Origin: Leucaena leucocephala
Lineage: Eukaryota; Streptophyta; Magnoliopsida; Fabales; Fabaceae
DNA length: 64,000 nucleotides
Direction: 5' to 3'
Assembly (NCBI GenBank): GCA_037074615.1
Contig: CM073532.1
Location: 16,390,001 to 16,454,000, forward strand
Position 1 is the stretch's first letter. Every line of letters starts with the position of its first letter. Shown here one piece after another: positions 23,770 to 34,638 of the stretch. The notes under the pieces are model-generated. The model did not search any database. It saw only the letters and a program-made list of their open reading frames with translations, and was not told the DNA's origin. A program made the translations under genes and the position numbers.

Positions 23770-24400
23770 TAGTCGATTAGGGCTCAAGTTGAATAATGAA
23801 GAGTCGCGACTGATAACTGATAAATCCCGACATTAATCGATTAGATAATCAATTAATATTATCAAATATGCACATACAGAGACAAATTAATCTATTAGAT
23901 ATTCGATTAATTTCAATTAATCGAATAGTTAATCGATTAATTTCAAATAACAACAACATTTAACACTAATTCAACATTGATTAATCGATTGAATGCTCGA
24001 TTAATGTTTAATTAATCGAATAGTTAATCGATTAATTCTTAAGAAAAATAACTTTTAACATATTTTTAATATCCATTAATCGATTAACTGTTAAATTAAT
24101 TAATATTAATCGAATTCTTAATCGATTAATTTCAAAGTAAAACAACTTTCAAAATTTTTTAACTATGATTAATAGATTAGCTGTTTGATTAAGTTTCATT
24201 AATGGAACTATTAATCAAATTAATTTGACATTTAAGTACACAAATATCCCCTTTTTAATTGATTAATCAATTAGGTGTTCGATTAAGTTTAATTAATCAA
24301 ACTATTAATCGATTAATTTCACACATTTAACATATATTTCAACAAACATAAAGTTACCTCCCTCCATTAATCGATTAAGTGTTAGATTAATCCATTCTCT
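23770..24400. repeat. TTAATCGATTAA palindrome array (internal region)
   Basis: The same motif as in the SIRE-type LTRs, here between the RNase H end and ORF2. More than ten sites, many as pairs such as TTAATCGAATAGTTAATCGA. Confidence 0.85.
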
Positions 24401-24580
24401 GTTAGTCTCTATTTTTCAATCCAATAACAAAGCATCCTGTAAAAATCTATCTAACCACTCTGAAGCTTAAGTTATCAACTTGAATAATCAAAACATGAGT
24501 ATTGAATAATTATTTTAAGAAAATAAAGGCTGAAGAAAATTTAAAAATAAACAATCTTAAGTTTTATTAAGGAAATAGAA

Positions 24581-25127
24581 TTCTTACAACTCATTGGGAT
24601 TTACCATTCCTAATTCTCTCCTGATATAGTTGAATTGATCCTGAGCAAGTGGTTTGGTGAAGATATCTTCTAGCTGAAGATGAGTTGGGATGAATTCAAC
24701 TTTTATGTCTTTCTTCTGCACATGATCTCTTATAAAGTGGTGTCTGATATCAATATGCTTGGTCCAGGAATGAAGTACGGGATTCTTTTACAAACTGATT
24801 GTGCTCGTGTTGTCACATAAAATTGGAATCTCATTCAAATATATCTTGAAGTTATTGTTTGAGCTATAGTACTTGTGCACAATAACTCCCAACCGCTATA
24901 TACTCAGCTTCTGTTGATGAGATAGCACCATATACTACTTCTTATTGAACCATGAGACTAGACAATTACCAAGGAATTCACATTGTCCACTAGTGCTTTT
25001 CCTATCTATTTTGTATCCTTCATAGTCAGAGTCTAAGTATGCTACCAAGTATTCTGCTCCTCCTTTGGGAAACCATATTCCAAGGTCAATGGTTTCAACA
25101 AGATATCTGAATATTCTCTTTATAGCT
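24581..25127 (-). pseudogene. Copia RNase H (SIRE-like), broken
   Basis: The minus-strand reading includes AIKRIFRYL, then LVAYLDSDYEGYKIDRKSTS and FLGNCLVSWFNKK, the copia RNase H block with the D-x-D and KSTSG motifs. A stop follows WFNKK. Further on, CDNTSTI, RHHFIRDHVQKKDI and IFTKPLAQDQFNYIRRELGM are still readable up to the end near 24581. RNase H degrades the RNA strand of the RNA-DNA hybrid during retrotransposition. The N-terminal side continues across insert D2 at 26602. Multiple stops make it inactive. Confidence 0.8.
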
Positions 25128-26596
25128 TGACGAGGCTCTCGAATTATCACAGTTCGAGCCATCAAAATAAAGTTAGTTGCACCCAATATAATGGAGTATG
25201 AGGCATAACCCTATCGTTCTTCTCAAGGAGCCTTTCTATTAGAAACCTAGCAAATTGGATGTCAAAATCGATGAAAACCTGAGTAAAGGTAAAAATAGTT
25301 TTGGGGTTTTGGGTGCTTGATGGAATAAAATTAAGGTGCAGAAAAGTAGATATTTTTTTGGATTTTTGATTGAGATGAAAAGAGTTGGTTTGTTGAAGAA
25401 ATATGTAATGGTAGACTCTTGATGATGAAAACTTATCTATCCTTGCTCTTATGTTAAATTGGAGTTTTAAATCACTAAGTCTCAAAGAGAAACCTCAATC
25501 GATCGATTGAGTCAAGAACCCTAATATTCCTTAAACTCCTTTAATCAAAGCTAGTTTAAGAACTATTAGTGAACTGTTAGAAACCACTTAACGTGTAATT
25601 AACCCTAGATTTATGAGAACGCCCTCGAATGGTTGTCGATCGAAAACCCTAGATTTCAAGTAATTGAATTGATTTGCAACGATCGCTGAAAATAACTAAC
25701 TTTCTTAAAATCGAAACTGAAATATTAAATTGAAATCCAACGTTCAAATCATCCAGAATCAAATACAACAGTCTAATTCGAGAATGATCAATCGATATTC
25801 AATCCTTAGACATATAATGAAAACCCTAGATCTAGCAGTAATCATAACATGTAAAGGAATACAAATTAGAACAGTAAAAACTCCCCGTTTTAGTCCGTGA
25901 GCTCAAGATATTAGATCTATCACCAAGAGACTAAAGGTTTAGCCTCTCATGACTTCTACTGTACTGTAATCACTGTTCAGATGTGATGCCATGAAGAAAC
26001 GATGAAGAGATGAAGGGTGAATGGTGTAGAGATATGTAGAAATCTGTGGAAAGGTGTAGAAGGATGGAATATGTGGAAAAGGTGCGTAGAGAGCACTCGA
26101 GTACTGCTTTTTAGCCTAATCAGGTCCAAAAAATAGCCTCCTCCTTTGACGATAGTCTCCGTCTCTTCTTATAACAGCATGACCTAATTCAAAACGCGCA
26201 GTTTCAGCATTTTTGCATTTTAGTCGCAACCATATACATTTGTTGGTCGTGACTTATGAACACATGGAATCTTCTAGAAAAATTAAAGGTCGCAACTAGA
26301 TAACGCAAAAGCGTGATTTCACTTTTATTGACCTATGATTTATTTCCTGGTCCTTGCTCTCTTCCAAAGTACCTGCAATTCAGCATAAAAGCTCATTGTA
26401 AAAGTCCAAATCAGAAGATAACAGAATATATGCAGTTTGGAAGAGTTATTTTACCATTTTACCCTTTAATTAGCACATTGCCCTGCGCAATCATGTATTA
26501 ACACAAAAGCACAATTTAAGGCATGAAATAAATGGTAAAGTTATTATAAAACTCATAAAAATGTCACATAAACCATATACAAAATGTGTCTTATCA
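25128..26596 (-). mobile_element. Family D solo LTR (D2), TSD TAGCT
   Basis: Plus-strand TGACGAGGCTCTCG to TGTGTCTTATCA, with identical TAGCT at 25123-25127 and 26597-26601. It is 1,469 bp and homologous to D1 in the opposite orientation. It interrupts the RNase H frame. With it removed, the copia reading joins from ESHAEA to KRIFRYL. Confidence 0.9.
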
Positions 26597-26601
26597 TAGC
26601 T

Positions 26602-27744
26602 TCAGCATGTGATTCCTTTGGAGCAGCTTGATATCGTGCACACATCGCCACATTGAATTGTATATCTGGTTTGCTTGCCGTGAGGTATAGTAGAGATCCA
26701 ATCATTCCTCGATATTTTGTAATGTTGAAATCTTTTCCCTTCTCATCCTTATCTAACATTGCATTTGTACTCATTGGTGTTGAGACACTTTTGGATCCAG
26801 TTCAAACTTTTTCAGGAGCTCCTTTAAGTGCTTTGTCTGTGAAATGAAGATGCTATTCTTCTGTTGTTTAATTTGAAGTCCAAGGAAGGAGTTCAATTCT
26901 CCCATCATAGATATTTTAAACTCTCCCTACATTGTCTTGCAAACTCTTGACAAAGATCCTCATTAGTAACACTGAAGATAATATAATCAACATAAATTTG
27001 GACTACTAAAAGGTCAGATTTGTTTCTTTTAATAAACAGGATATTATCTATTTTCCTCTTTCAATCCTTTCTCTATCAGGAACTTGTTTAGTTGATCATA
27101 CCAAGCTCTAGGAGCTTGTTTTAACCAATATAATGCTTTCTTAAGTTTGTAAACATTATTTGGAAAATGATGATCTTCAAAACTCGGAGGTTGTTCTACG
27201 TAGATCTCTTCCATTATATAACCATTAAGAAAAGTTCTTTTGATATCAATTTAATAGAGTTTAAAATTTTTAATGCAAGCAAAGGCTAGGAGTACTCGTA
27301 TGGCTTCCAATTTTGCTACTGGAGCATAGGTTTCCTCATAATCAGTACATTCTTCTTTATTATAGCCTTTTGTAACTAATATAGCCTTATTCCTAATAAT
27401 TACAGTATACTCATCAAGTTTATTCTTGAATACCCATTTAGTCCCGATGACTGGATGATCATTGGGTCTAGGTTCCAAGTCTCAAACTTGATTCTATTCA
27501 AATTAATTTAGCTCTTCCTGCATAGCAACTATTCAAAAATCATCTAATAGTGCTTCATCTATGTTAGTGGGTTCAATGTTAGAAATAAATGTAGAGAAAT
27601 GCACTTCATTGAACACTTGTCTCTGGGGTCTTACTCTTTCATCGACTTCAACAATAACCTAGTCTAAAGGATTATTTCTATTATATCTCCAAGCTCTAGG
27701 TTGATCTTTTTCTGACTCATTAGGCTGATTGCTAGATTGTTCAA
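26602..27744 (-). pseudogene. Copia reverse transcriptase (SIRE-like), broken
   Basis: Readable blocks in order: VIGTKWVFKNKLDE, ETYAPVAKLEAIRVLLAFA (27251-27478), FLNGYIMEEIYVEQPP, LKQAPRAWYDQLNKFL, the catalytic region and then KYRGMIGSLLYLTASKPDI (26553-26774 includes this linker to RNase H). The enzyme copies element RNA into DNA. The catalytic motif reads YVDYIIF instead of the family's YVDD, removing one of the metal-binding Asp residues, and stops and frame changes are frequent. Its left side is continued past insert D2. Its upstream neighbour, integrase, lies beyond insert C2. Confidence 0.85.
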
Positions 27745-28796
27745 TGAAACATCCTCCCTTAGACCCCTCAGAGTACACTTACGGAAGCGACATTAGCTCG
27801 ATCATATCTTAACTTAAGCCCAAAAATTAAAATTTCTACTCTTAAGTTCCTTATTCTGAACCTTTAATTTGAGAACTGATTAATCTCATTCTACACATCC
27901 AAATAAAGCTTATTACCTATCCACGTAATGCCCCAGATGTGTACAACCGGCTCACCAAATTTCGTGGCCAAACTCCTTCGTTTACTAGGTCAAACTTAGG
28001 TCAGAACCCTGCTACCTCAGGACCTGCGAATTTCTCTTTTCATTTCTCATTCGCAAATTGAACATGCCAAACAATATTTATTATTAAATAATAAAATGTC
28101 ATACACAAAATTCTCATATTCTATTACATCTTTTTCTTCCCGAATTTTGGCAGTATAACTGCCAGGCTTCATCTGTACAAAGAATTGAACCGTACTGATT
28201 CGGTAATTCCCTCATGAGAACTACCATTCTACGTAAGTACCCAGGAAAGACTGGATGAACCGGCTAGGTCCACTCACTTCCAGCCTCCTTAGACAGCACC
28301 TACGTACACAGTACTTATCATATTCTGATGTTTAGTCTTAAATTCGGCAGCATAACGGCGTCTCTTAAAATTCTTAGAATTCAGTTCAACATAATTTTCC
28401 TGTAATGGGTTAGATATGGGGAATGAGATTCGGAGGAATCAGTAGTAATAATCATAACAATATATGTAATGCAATGTGATAGTGCTTGCTTGTGATTGTG
28501 TACAGATAAGTATGCTGCGTGCTTCCATACTCAATAACATATGATCATAGCATTGCAGTAGAGCTTCAGACATAACGTATAAGACAACAATCCAACCAAA
28601 CAATAGCACATCCAATCACAAAGCCATTACATAAAAGCCAGGATTAGTTACTACCTCAAAAGCTTAGCAGAGCTCTACTATCTCTATATTGCTTCCAGCT
28701 CCGCCAGAACTTCCTTTCTTCTTTCTTTCTCCTTCTCTCTCTCCTTTCTCTCTCTTTCTTGCCCAAAACTGTGATGCAAATGAAATGGGAGGGGGG

Positions 28797-28804
28797 TATT
28801 TATA
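28797..28804 (-). promoter_or_regulatory. LTR C2 TATA box
   Basis: TATAAATACCCCCC on the minus strand, followed leftward by the GA-rich (plus-strand CT-rich) leader at about 28700-28760. Confidence 0.6.
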
Positions 28805-29221
28805 GTTTCCTTCGATGGCATTTTCGTAATTTTGAAGCCTTATGAACTTGTGGTCCTGGTTTTTCCTGGAATTTCCTATTTTCTTTTATTCCTTTTTACT
28901 GCATCACCCAGGACACCTCACCGGGACACCTCAACGGACACCTCAGCAGCACATTTCTCACATGTCTAAAACCCGGGACACCTCATCAGCTGACTCAGTG
29001 TAACATCCCAATTTTCAGGCCTTCAGACACGGAAATAGCCTAAGATTGAGAGGCTACCAGACCCCTTTTGAGCAGAAGTCCCAGAGACATAAGAGAGTTT
29101 TTAGGGACTAAGCTGCGAGTAAATAAAGGTACGGGAACTTATGTGCAAACAGTGGAAGTCCCAAGGGGTAGAATGGCCATTTGGGGTGATGTAAAGGATA
29201 AAGGTTGCGAGCTGATCATTT

Positions 29222-29545
29222 AGGTCGCGACTAGAGTAAAGCATGGTCGCGACTAGTGGTTTCAGAAAGAGCTATACGCGACAAGAAAGCATTATGGTCG
29301 CGACATAAAAGAAGTATGGTCGCGACTAGAAAGCAGTGATATCGCGACTAATAATGGCAGAAAGGTTTAGACGCGACTGAATGTGTGTGTGTCGCGACTA
29401 ATAGGTGAAATGGGCTGGTTGCGACTAGAAAATGTTATGGTCGCGACTAGATTGTGTTATGGTCGCGACGAAAGAATGTTGTGGTCGCGACTAATGTACA
29501 CAGAATTGTAAGGTCGCGACAAGATGATGTTGAGGTCGCGACTAG
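29222..29545 (+). repeat. TCGCGAC array in the A1 LTR
   Basis: About 14 copies of (G)GTCGCGAC or one-base variants (ACGCGAC, ATCGCGAC, GTTGCGAC) in about 320 bases, mostly 21-30 bases apart and often followed by TAG. Repeated at 34862-35185 in the 3' LTR. Confidence 0.9.
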
Positions 29546-30107
29546 TGACTAAAGTGGCGCTAAGCGTATGGGCCAAGAGTGGTGAAGGTCCAAGAGAGAT
29601 AGTTACCCGGTTGGAGATAGACCGGAGGCAGGATATCAGATACAGGAAAGGTTATCTGGAAACCATGAGGTGGACTGATAAGGTATACTCATGGGTCCCA
29701 CAAGATGCCACATGGCATTAAAGTAATGATTCAGTAAAGTAAAGATAATCGGTTGGCGCGATAACCGAGGAGGCACGTAAACCGAGGAGGTGATCAGATA
29801 AGTCTGGGACTTATCTGGGTGGCATTGGGAAGCGTGCAAGGTCTCTTCCAGTTGCCACATGGCATTAGTCTGCAGAAAGCAGATAAAGTTGATGGCACGC
29901 ATTACGAGGCAGGAGACTGGACCGGTGAGTCAGCTGCTGAGGTGTCCAGGGAATTGTGACATGTGAAAAATGAGGCGCTGAGTCAGCATGGTGAGTTGGC
30001 ACGATGATGCAGTAAAGGAGAAATAAAAGAAAATAGGAAAATCCAGGAAAAACCAGGACCGCAGGATCAAAGTTCATAGAAACTACGATTGTGCCATTGA
30101 GCCCTAT

Positions 30108-30115
30108 TATAAATA
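30108..30115 (+). promoter_or_regulatory. A1 5' LTR TATA box
   Basis: TATAAATACCCCCC. The identical copy in the 3' LTR is at 35748-35755. Transcription is expected to start about 30 bases downstream, at the GA-rich tract. Confidence 0.65.
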
Positions 30116-30145
30116 CCCCCCTTCCCCCATTCCATTTGCATTCCG

Positions 30146-30231
30146 CGGAGGAGAGGAGAATGAGAGAGAAAGAAGAGAGGGAAAGGGAAGGAAAGGAAGA
30201 GAGAAAGGAGAAAGGAAGAAAGGAAGTTCTG
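30146..30231 (+). repeat. GA-rich leader tract
   Basis: Nearly pure purine stretch (GAGAGGAGAATGAGAGAGAA and on) just after the TATA box; conserved in all A, B and C LTRs. Could bind GAGA-type factors; the role is inferred. Confidence 0.7.
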
Positions 30232-30495
30232 GCGGAGCTGGAAGCAGAATAGAGATAGTAAGGTTCTGCTAAGCTAGCCAGGTAGTAACTAATCCTAACT
30301 TCTATGTAATGGCTTTGTGATTTGATGTGCTATTGTTTGGTTGGATTGTTGTCTTATATGTTATGTCTGAAGCTCTGTTGTAATGCTATGATCATATGTT
30401 ATTAAGCATGGAAGCACGCAGCATACTTATCTGTACACAATCACAAGCAAGCACTGTCACTCTGCATTACATATATTGTTATGATTGTTGCTACT

Positions 30496-30513
30496 GAGAT
30501 TCCCCCGAATCTC
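30496..30513 (+). other. GAGATTC-CCCC-GAATCTC hairpin
   Basis: Perfect 7-bp stem with a CCCC loop. Also at 36136-36153, 50594-50611, 58408-58425 and, on the minus strand, 5470-5487, 40286-40303 and 48481-48498. Confidence 0.65.
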
Positions 30514-30630
30514 ATCCCCATCCATAACCCATTACAGGGAGGTTATGCTGAAGTGGATTTAGAGAATCCTAAGAGACGCCGTTATGCTGCCGGAGTAAAA
30601 ACTGAACATCAGTATATGATAAGTACTGTG

Positions 30631-30705
30631 TACGTAGTGCTGTCTAAGGAGGCTAGAAGTGAGTGGACCTAGCCGGTTCATCTAGTCTTTCCTGGGTACT
30701 ACGTA
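30631..30705 (+). other. Conserved double stem-loop in LTR A (short type)
   Basis: Outer arms TACGTAGT (30631-30638) and ACTACGTA (30698-30705) pair perfectly. Inner arms AGGCTAGA (30650-30657) and TCTAGTCT (30681-30688) pair with one wobble. Relative to families C and the B solo LTR, both outer arms are shortened and an inner G-C pair is A-T. Confidence 0.65.
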
Positions 30706-30991
30706 GAATGGTAGTTCTCATGAGGGAATTACCGAATCAGTACGGTTCAGTTCTTTGTACAGCTGAAGCGTAGCGGTTATGCTGCCGAAGTTTAGGCAGA
30801 ACGAGATGTAATAGAGATATGAGGATTATGTATATGTCTTGTTGTATATGCCATATTGTATGACATTTTATGATTCAATGATAAATAATGTTTGGCATAT
30901 TCAAATTTTGGATTATGAAGCTAACGCATAATAAAGCTAATATTGCTTCCGCTAGTGTACTCTGAGGGCTGTAAGGGAGGATGTTTCATTT

Positions 30992-31003
30992 TGGTATCAG
31001 AGC
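30992..31003 (+). other. Primer binding site, initiator tRNA-Met
   Basis: TGGTATCAGAGC, three bases after the LTR; complementary to the 3' end of plant initiator tRNA-Met. Confidence 0.9.
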
Positions 31004-31124
31004 AAGAGGTTCTGGCACCAACCAGAAAGGACTCTGGTTTAGAGCATAAGATTCTGGCACAAAACAGAAGGTTCTGGCTCAGTGATGCTCTGATTTAGCC
31101 CTTGAGTACGACAGAATAGCACTC

Positions 31125-31400
31125 CGGTCGCGACTAAAGTGGTTTATGTCGCGACGGGTAGCCTCAATGAGATGTTTAGTCGCGACGAATAAGTTTATAG
31201 GTCGCGACGGTTATTCACAGAAAGATTTGGTTGCGACGTGAAGAGACATAAGTCGCGACGAGAAAATATCCTGGTCGCGACGGTAGAGGAGTTGAGTCGC
31301 GACGTAGAAAGGTTAAGGTCGCGACGAAAGAAGATTTAGGTCGCGACTAGAAGACAGAAAATGTTAAGGACGCGACGTCTGAAGCTGTAGGTCACGACTA
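31125..31400 (+). repeat. TCGCGAC array in the A1 internal region
   Basis: About 13 GTCGCGAC-type sites with 15-30-base spacing, a second array of the motif that fills the LTR. Confidence 0.88.
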
Positions 31401-33261
31401 AAGAATAGAAATGATAAGTCGTGAGGAGTTAAGGGTAATGAAGAATCATAGAGGCTATGAATAGCGATTACCCAATACTCATATCACTACGGAATGACAG
31501 AGATGTCCTGGTATGACATTAGAAGATTCAGATCGGGACTATTATGGGTTTGGAAGAGCCCGTGGAGATAAAGCTCTTAGATGGAATAAGAGGTGTTCAT
31601 GTTTCGTTGTAAAGGAAAAGATAGGTGAACACAAAGCATGAACATAGAGCTTGAGTGGAGAAGTCATGCATAGAGGAAGTTGGCAACTCCAATAAGCAAG
31701 TCATCCTTGCTAGGTAGGATAGGCCGCAAAGGATGATAAAGTTAAGATGAGCTAGCTAGATGAGATAACTAGAATGAGACAGATCCTCCATGTGATTACG
31801 AGGAGTAGATCTACATGGTAAAAGTCTTATTCAACCTAGTTGAATAAAAGACCTGAGAGCTAGAATGGGATAGCTAGTATGAAGTTTGCCTCGGAGTAAT
31901 CCTAGGGCATAGCCTAAAGGCTAGAGATGTGATGATGTTTGATATGGCCTAAGGCTAAGGCTAAGGACGTGATGGTTAATAGGTAAAGAGTTAAAATTCC
32001 CTAAGCAGAGGGATTCCATCACAGAGATCTAGGGTAGAGTACCCTAAAGAATAGAAATAATAGTAAAAGATAATGAATGAGATCTAGGCGACTGAAGTTC
32101 GCTAGGATTAAGAGAAAGATGCGTTTTCAGGTGCTTAAGGGCTGTGGCTCGTGTGTCTGGAAAACAAAACCGTGACCTCATGTGGGTACCAAGCCTACCT
32201 AAGGGGAAAGCGGATAATATCTTTGTAAAGGGGTTCTAGGCTGTTACAGTAAAGGCCGATAAGGAATCACAGTCTGGTCAAGAATAGACTGAGACTGATA
32301 GATAGACAAAAGAAGAAATGAGATAGTAGAAGGTAGCCACAGATTACGGGATACAGTGACTCCCCTATGTAAGAAAGAGTGATGAAGGGTTGAGTCTGTA
32401 CCCTAATAAGAGGGTAGCGTGGCAGCCTGAGATAGACAGATGTTTCAGGATGACTGACCAAGATATGATAGGTAATATGATAAATAAAATATGCCTTGAG
32501 GTTTAGTTAGTCTGATGGATGGTTGAGCAAAGTATGATGATGATATGGCTTATGATGCCATAAGTTATGATAGTTGCATCTCCTTGCAATTTTCATATGA
32601 TGACATGCATGTTAGAGTATGCCATGATGAATGAATACTCCCTTTTACAGTGCATGAAGGGTAGAGTATATATGAGATGAGAAAGTATGTTGCTCCCATA
32701 CCATATGACATGTAATGAGATATGTATTGAGGATGATAGATAGTCTCAGTTCATGGGACAATAAGCTATGAGATTCAGATATGTTATGATTGAGGATACT
32801 CAGGTAATTCTGCAGACTTGTGAATACAGTACTCAAAGCCATTTCTATTAAGCGGAATGGTAAGCAGATAAGAGTTTGATCTGAAACAGATGGCTCTCAG
32901 AAAGAGCTAGATTCAGATGAGTATAGATCACTCTTCAGATAAGAGTTGGATCTGATACAGGATGCTCACAGTTGGAGCATAGTTCAAATGGTTCACAGTT
33001 AGAGCACAGATGAGTTATGATGAGGCCATAGCAGTAGAATGCAATGGCAGGTGGTTAGACCATGATGGCACAAGCCAATGGTAAGCCACAGTAAAGTAAG
33101 AAAGATGAGAAGGAACTCCTGAGTAAGAGAGGAAGTAAGTAAAGTCTGGGTAAATGATGTGAGGCTATAATATTTTTATGGAGTTATCAACAGGTGGAAG
33201 CAGTTAACCTTATAACTTAGTCTGTTGGTTTAAGATCTTCAGGAGATATACAGTACAACAG

Positions 33262-33410
33262 AATCGCAGTTAGATTCTGGAGGGTCGCAGTTAGATCCTA
33301 ACATGGCTCCAGGGTCGCAGTTAGATCCTAACAGATTCAGAGTCGCAGTTAGATTCTGAAGAGGCTAACGGTTGATCGCAGTTAGATCCCGAGGTCGCAG
33401 TTAGACCTAG
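33262..33410 (+). repeat. Interspersed TCGCAGTTAGATC repeat
   Basis: Six copies of TCGCAGTTAGAT(T/C) or close variants, 20-35 bases apart. The homologous series in element B is at 44225-44376 in reverse. Confidence 0.8.
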
Positions 33411-34603
33411 CCTAAGGAAAGTAATGAGCCATGAGACATGAGTACGATGTAGTATCTCTTTGGGAAGATGAATGCCAAAGACGAAGTTAAGGTAAGGAAG
33501 TTTCACTAGTTGATAACCTGACCCAGAAAGTGTTTTATAATGATTTTCCTCAGGTAGCCTCTAGTCTACAGACTGAACTTAGCTTTCCCTTAAACGAAGA
33601 TGGAGTCCAAGTTTAAATCTGAGTACTGAGATTCAAAGTTTTGTAGAAGTATGCCTGAGAAGCAGAGAAGAGAATCCTCTGTGTAATAAGAAGCAGAGAA
33701 GAAAATCCTCAATGTAATAAGAATAGAAAAGTATGAGTAGATAAAGATTACCCAGATGAGGGGTAAAGAGATTAAAAGGCTAGAGAAGACCTAGAGAAGA
33801 GGGTCTAAGGCAAGGCTGAGATAGAACGCAGTTCTATGAAAAAGAGAAAGCCAGTCTTATGTTAGTCTTGTGATAAGACAAGATAAGTTATGAAAGGGTG
33901 AAATATACCATGAGATAGCTAGAGTGGGCTAGATATGCCATGATAACGTATCAAAGGCATGTAATGAGATACACGGTAGTAAACGTGTAATATGACACGC
34001 ACCTAGAGATGTGCATTGTATGAACAGACAGAGAGGCTTCCTGTTTGGTAGGAATCAGATGTTTGAATGTTATGCTATGAAAGAGAATAGAAAATGAGAG
34101 CTTTCACTCTTTGCATGAGATGTTAGGCTTAATGTTATGCTAAAACTATGCAAGCTCCGAGTGTTAGAGCTATGCCTAGTTAGAACAGGAATGCTTAAGC
34201 TCCGATGTTAGAGCTTTGCATTCATAAGCAGGTATGCAGTCCTGCAGTATGTTGGCCAAGCATTATGCATGTTAGAGTAGGTGCTTTTGTTTAGCAGCAA
34301 AGTAAAGAAAGAATAGCTGCGTAAGTCCTCTCTCTGTATGAAGTTAAGTGCAAAGAAAGATGAAATGCTACAAGTATGATGAGTAGTTAGAAGAAATTCC
34401 CGAATACAGTAATATTCGAGAGAATTTCATATGAAAGAAATGGACACTACTCATAAGTGCAGTAAGTGGTCCATAAGAGGAAAGTAGATTTCAACTCTGA
34501 TTGGATTAACCCAGAGAAAGAAAGGCATGTTACGAAGAGATGTACAGTTATGATGAGTACTTTGCCAGATGTTAAGTTAATTTGGCTATGGTACTGATTA
34601 AAT

Positions 34604-34638
34604 TTCGAGGACGAAATTTATTTAAAGGGGAGGAGAAA
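34604..34638 (+). other. A1 polypurine tract and CGAGGACGAAATT motif
   Basis: ATTTCGAGGACGAAATTTA precedes TAAAGGGGAGGAGAAA, directly before the 3' LTR. The CGAGGACGAAATT box is common at the end of plant gypsy elements of the Tekay/Del type. Confidence 0.85.

Larger units (their letters stand above)
28999..30988 (+). mobile_element. 5' LTR of A1
   Basis: TGTAACATCCCAATTTTCAG to GGGAGGATGTTTCA. In order it contains the TCGCGAC array, TATA box, GA-rich leader, hairpin and double stem-loop. A 63-codon open frame at 30481-30672 overlaps the stem-loops and is probably incidental. Confidence 0.93.
31004..34621 (+). mobile_element. A1 internal region, non-coding
   Basis: No ORF above about 65 codons on either strand and no retroviral motif. 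It holds a TCGCGAC array (31125-31400), a GTCGCAGTTAGATC repeat (33262-33410) and long purine-rich stretches. From about 31100 it parallels, in the same order, the non-coding interval of element B (46040-42980, minus). The gag part of B is missing. Confidence 0.8.

Noticed and set aside
29222..29545. Regularly spaced short repeats that resemble a CRISPR array
   Set aside because: The repeat is only 7-9 bases, spacing varies, and the array lies in a plant LTR duplicated in both LTRs of A1.
30481..30672. 63-codon ORF repeated in all A LTRs as a possible small protein
   Set aside because: It overlaps the two structured stem-loops, is simply carried by LTR duplication and is not kept open in families B and C.
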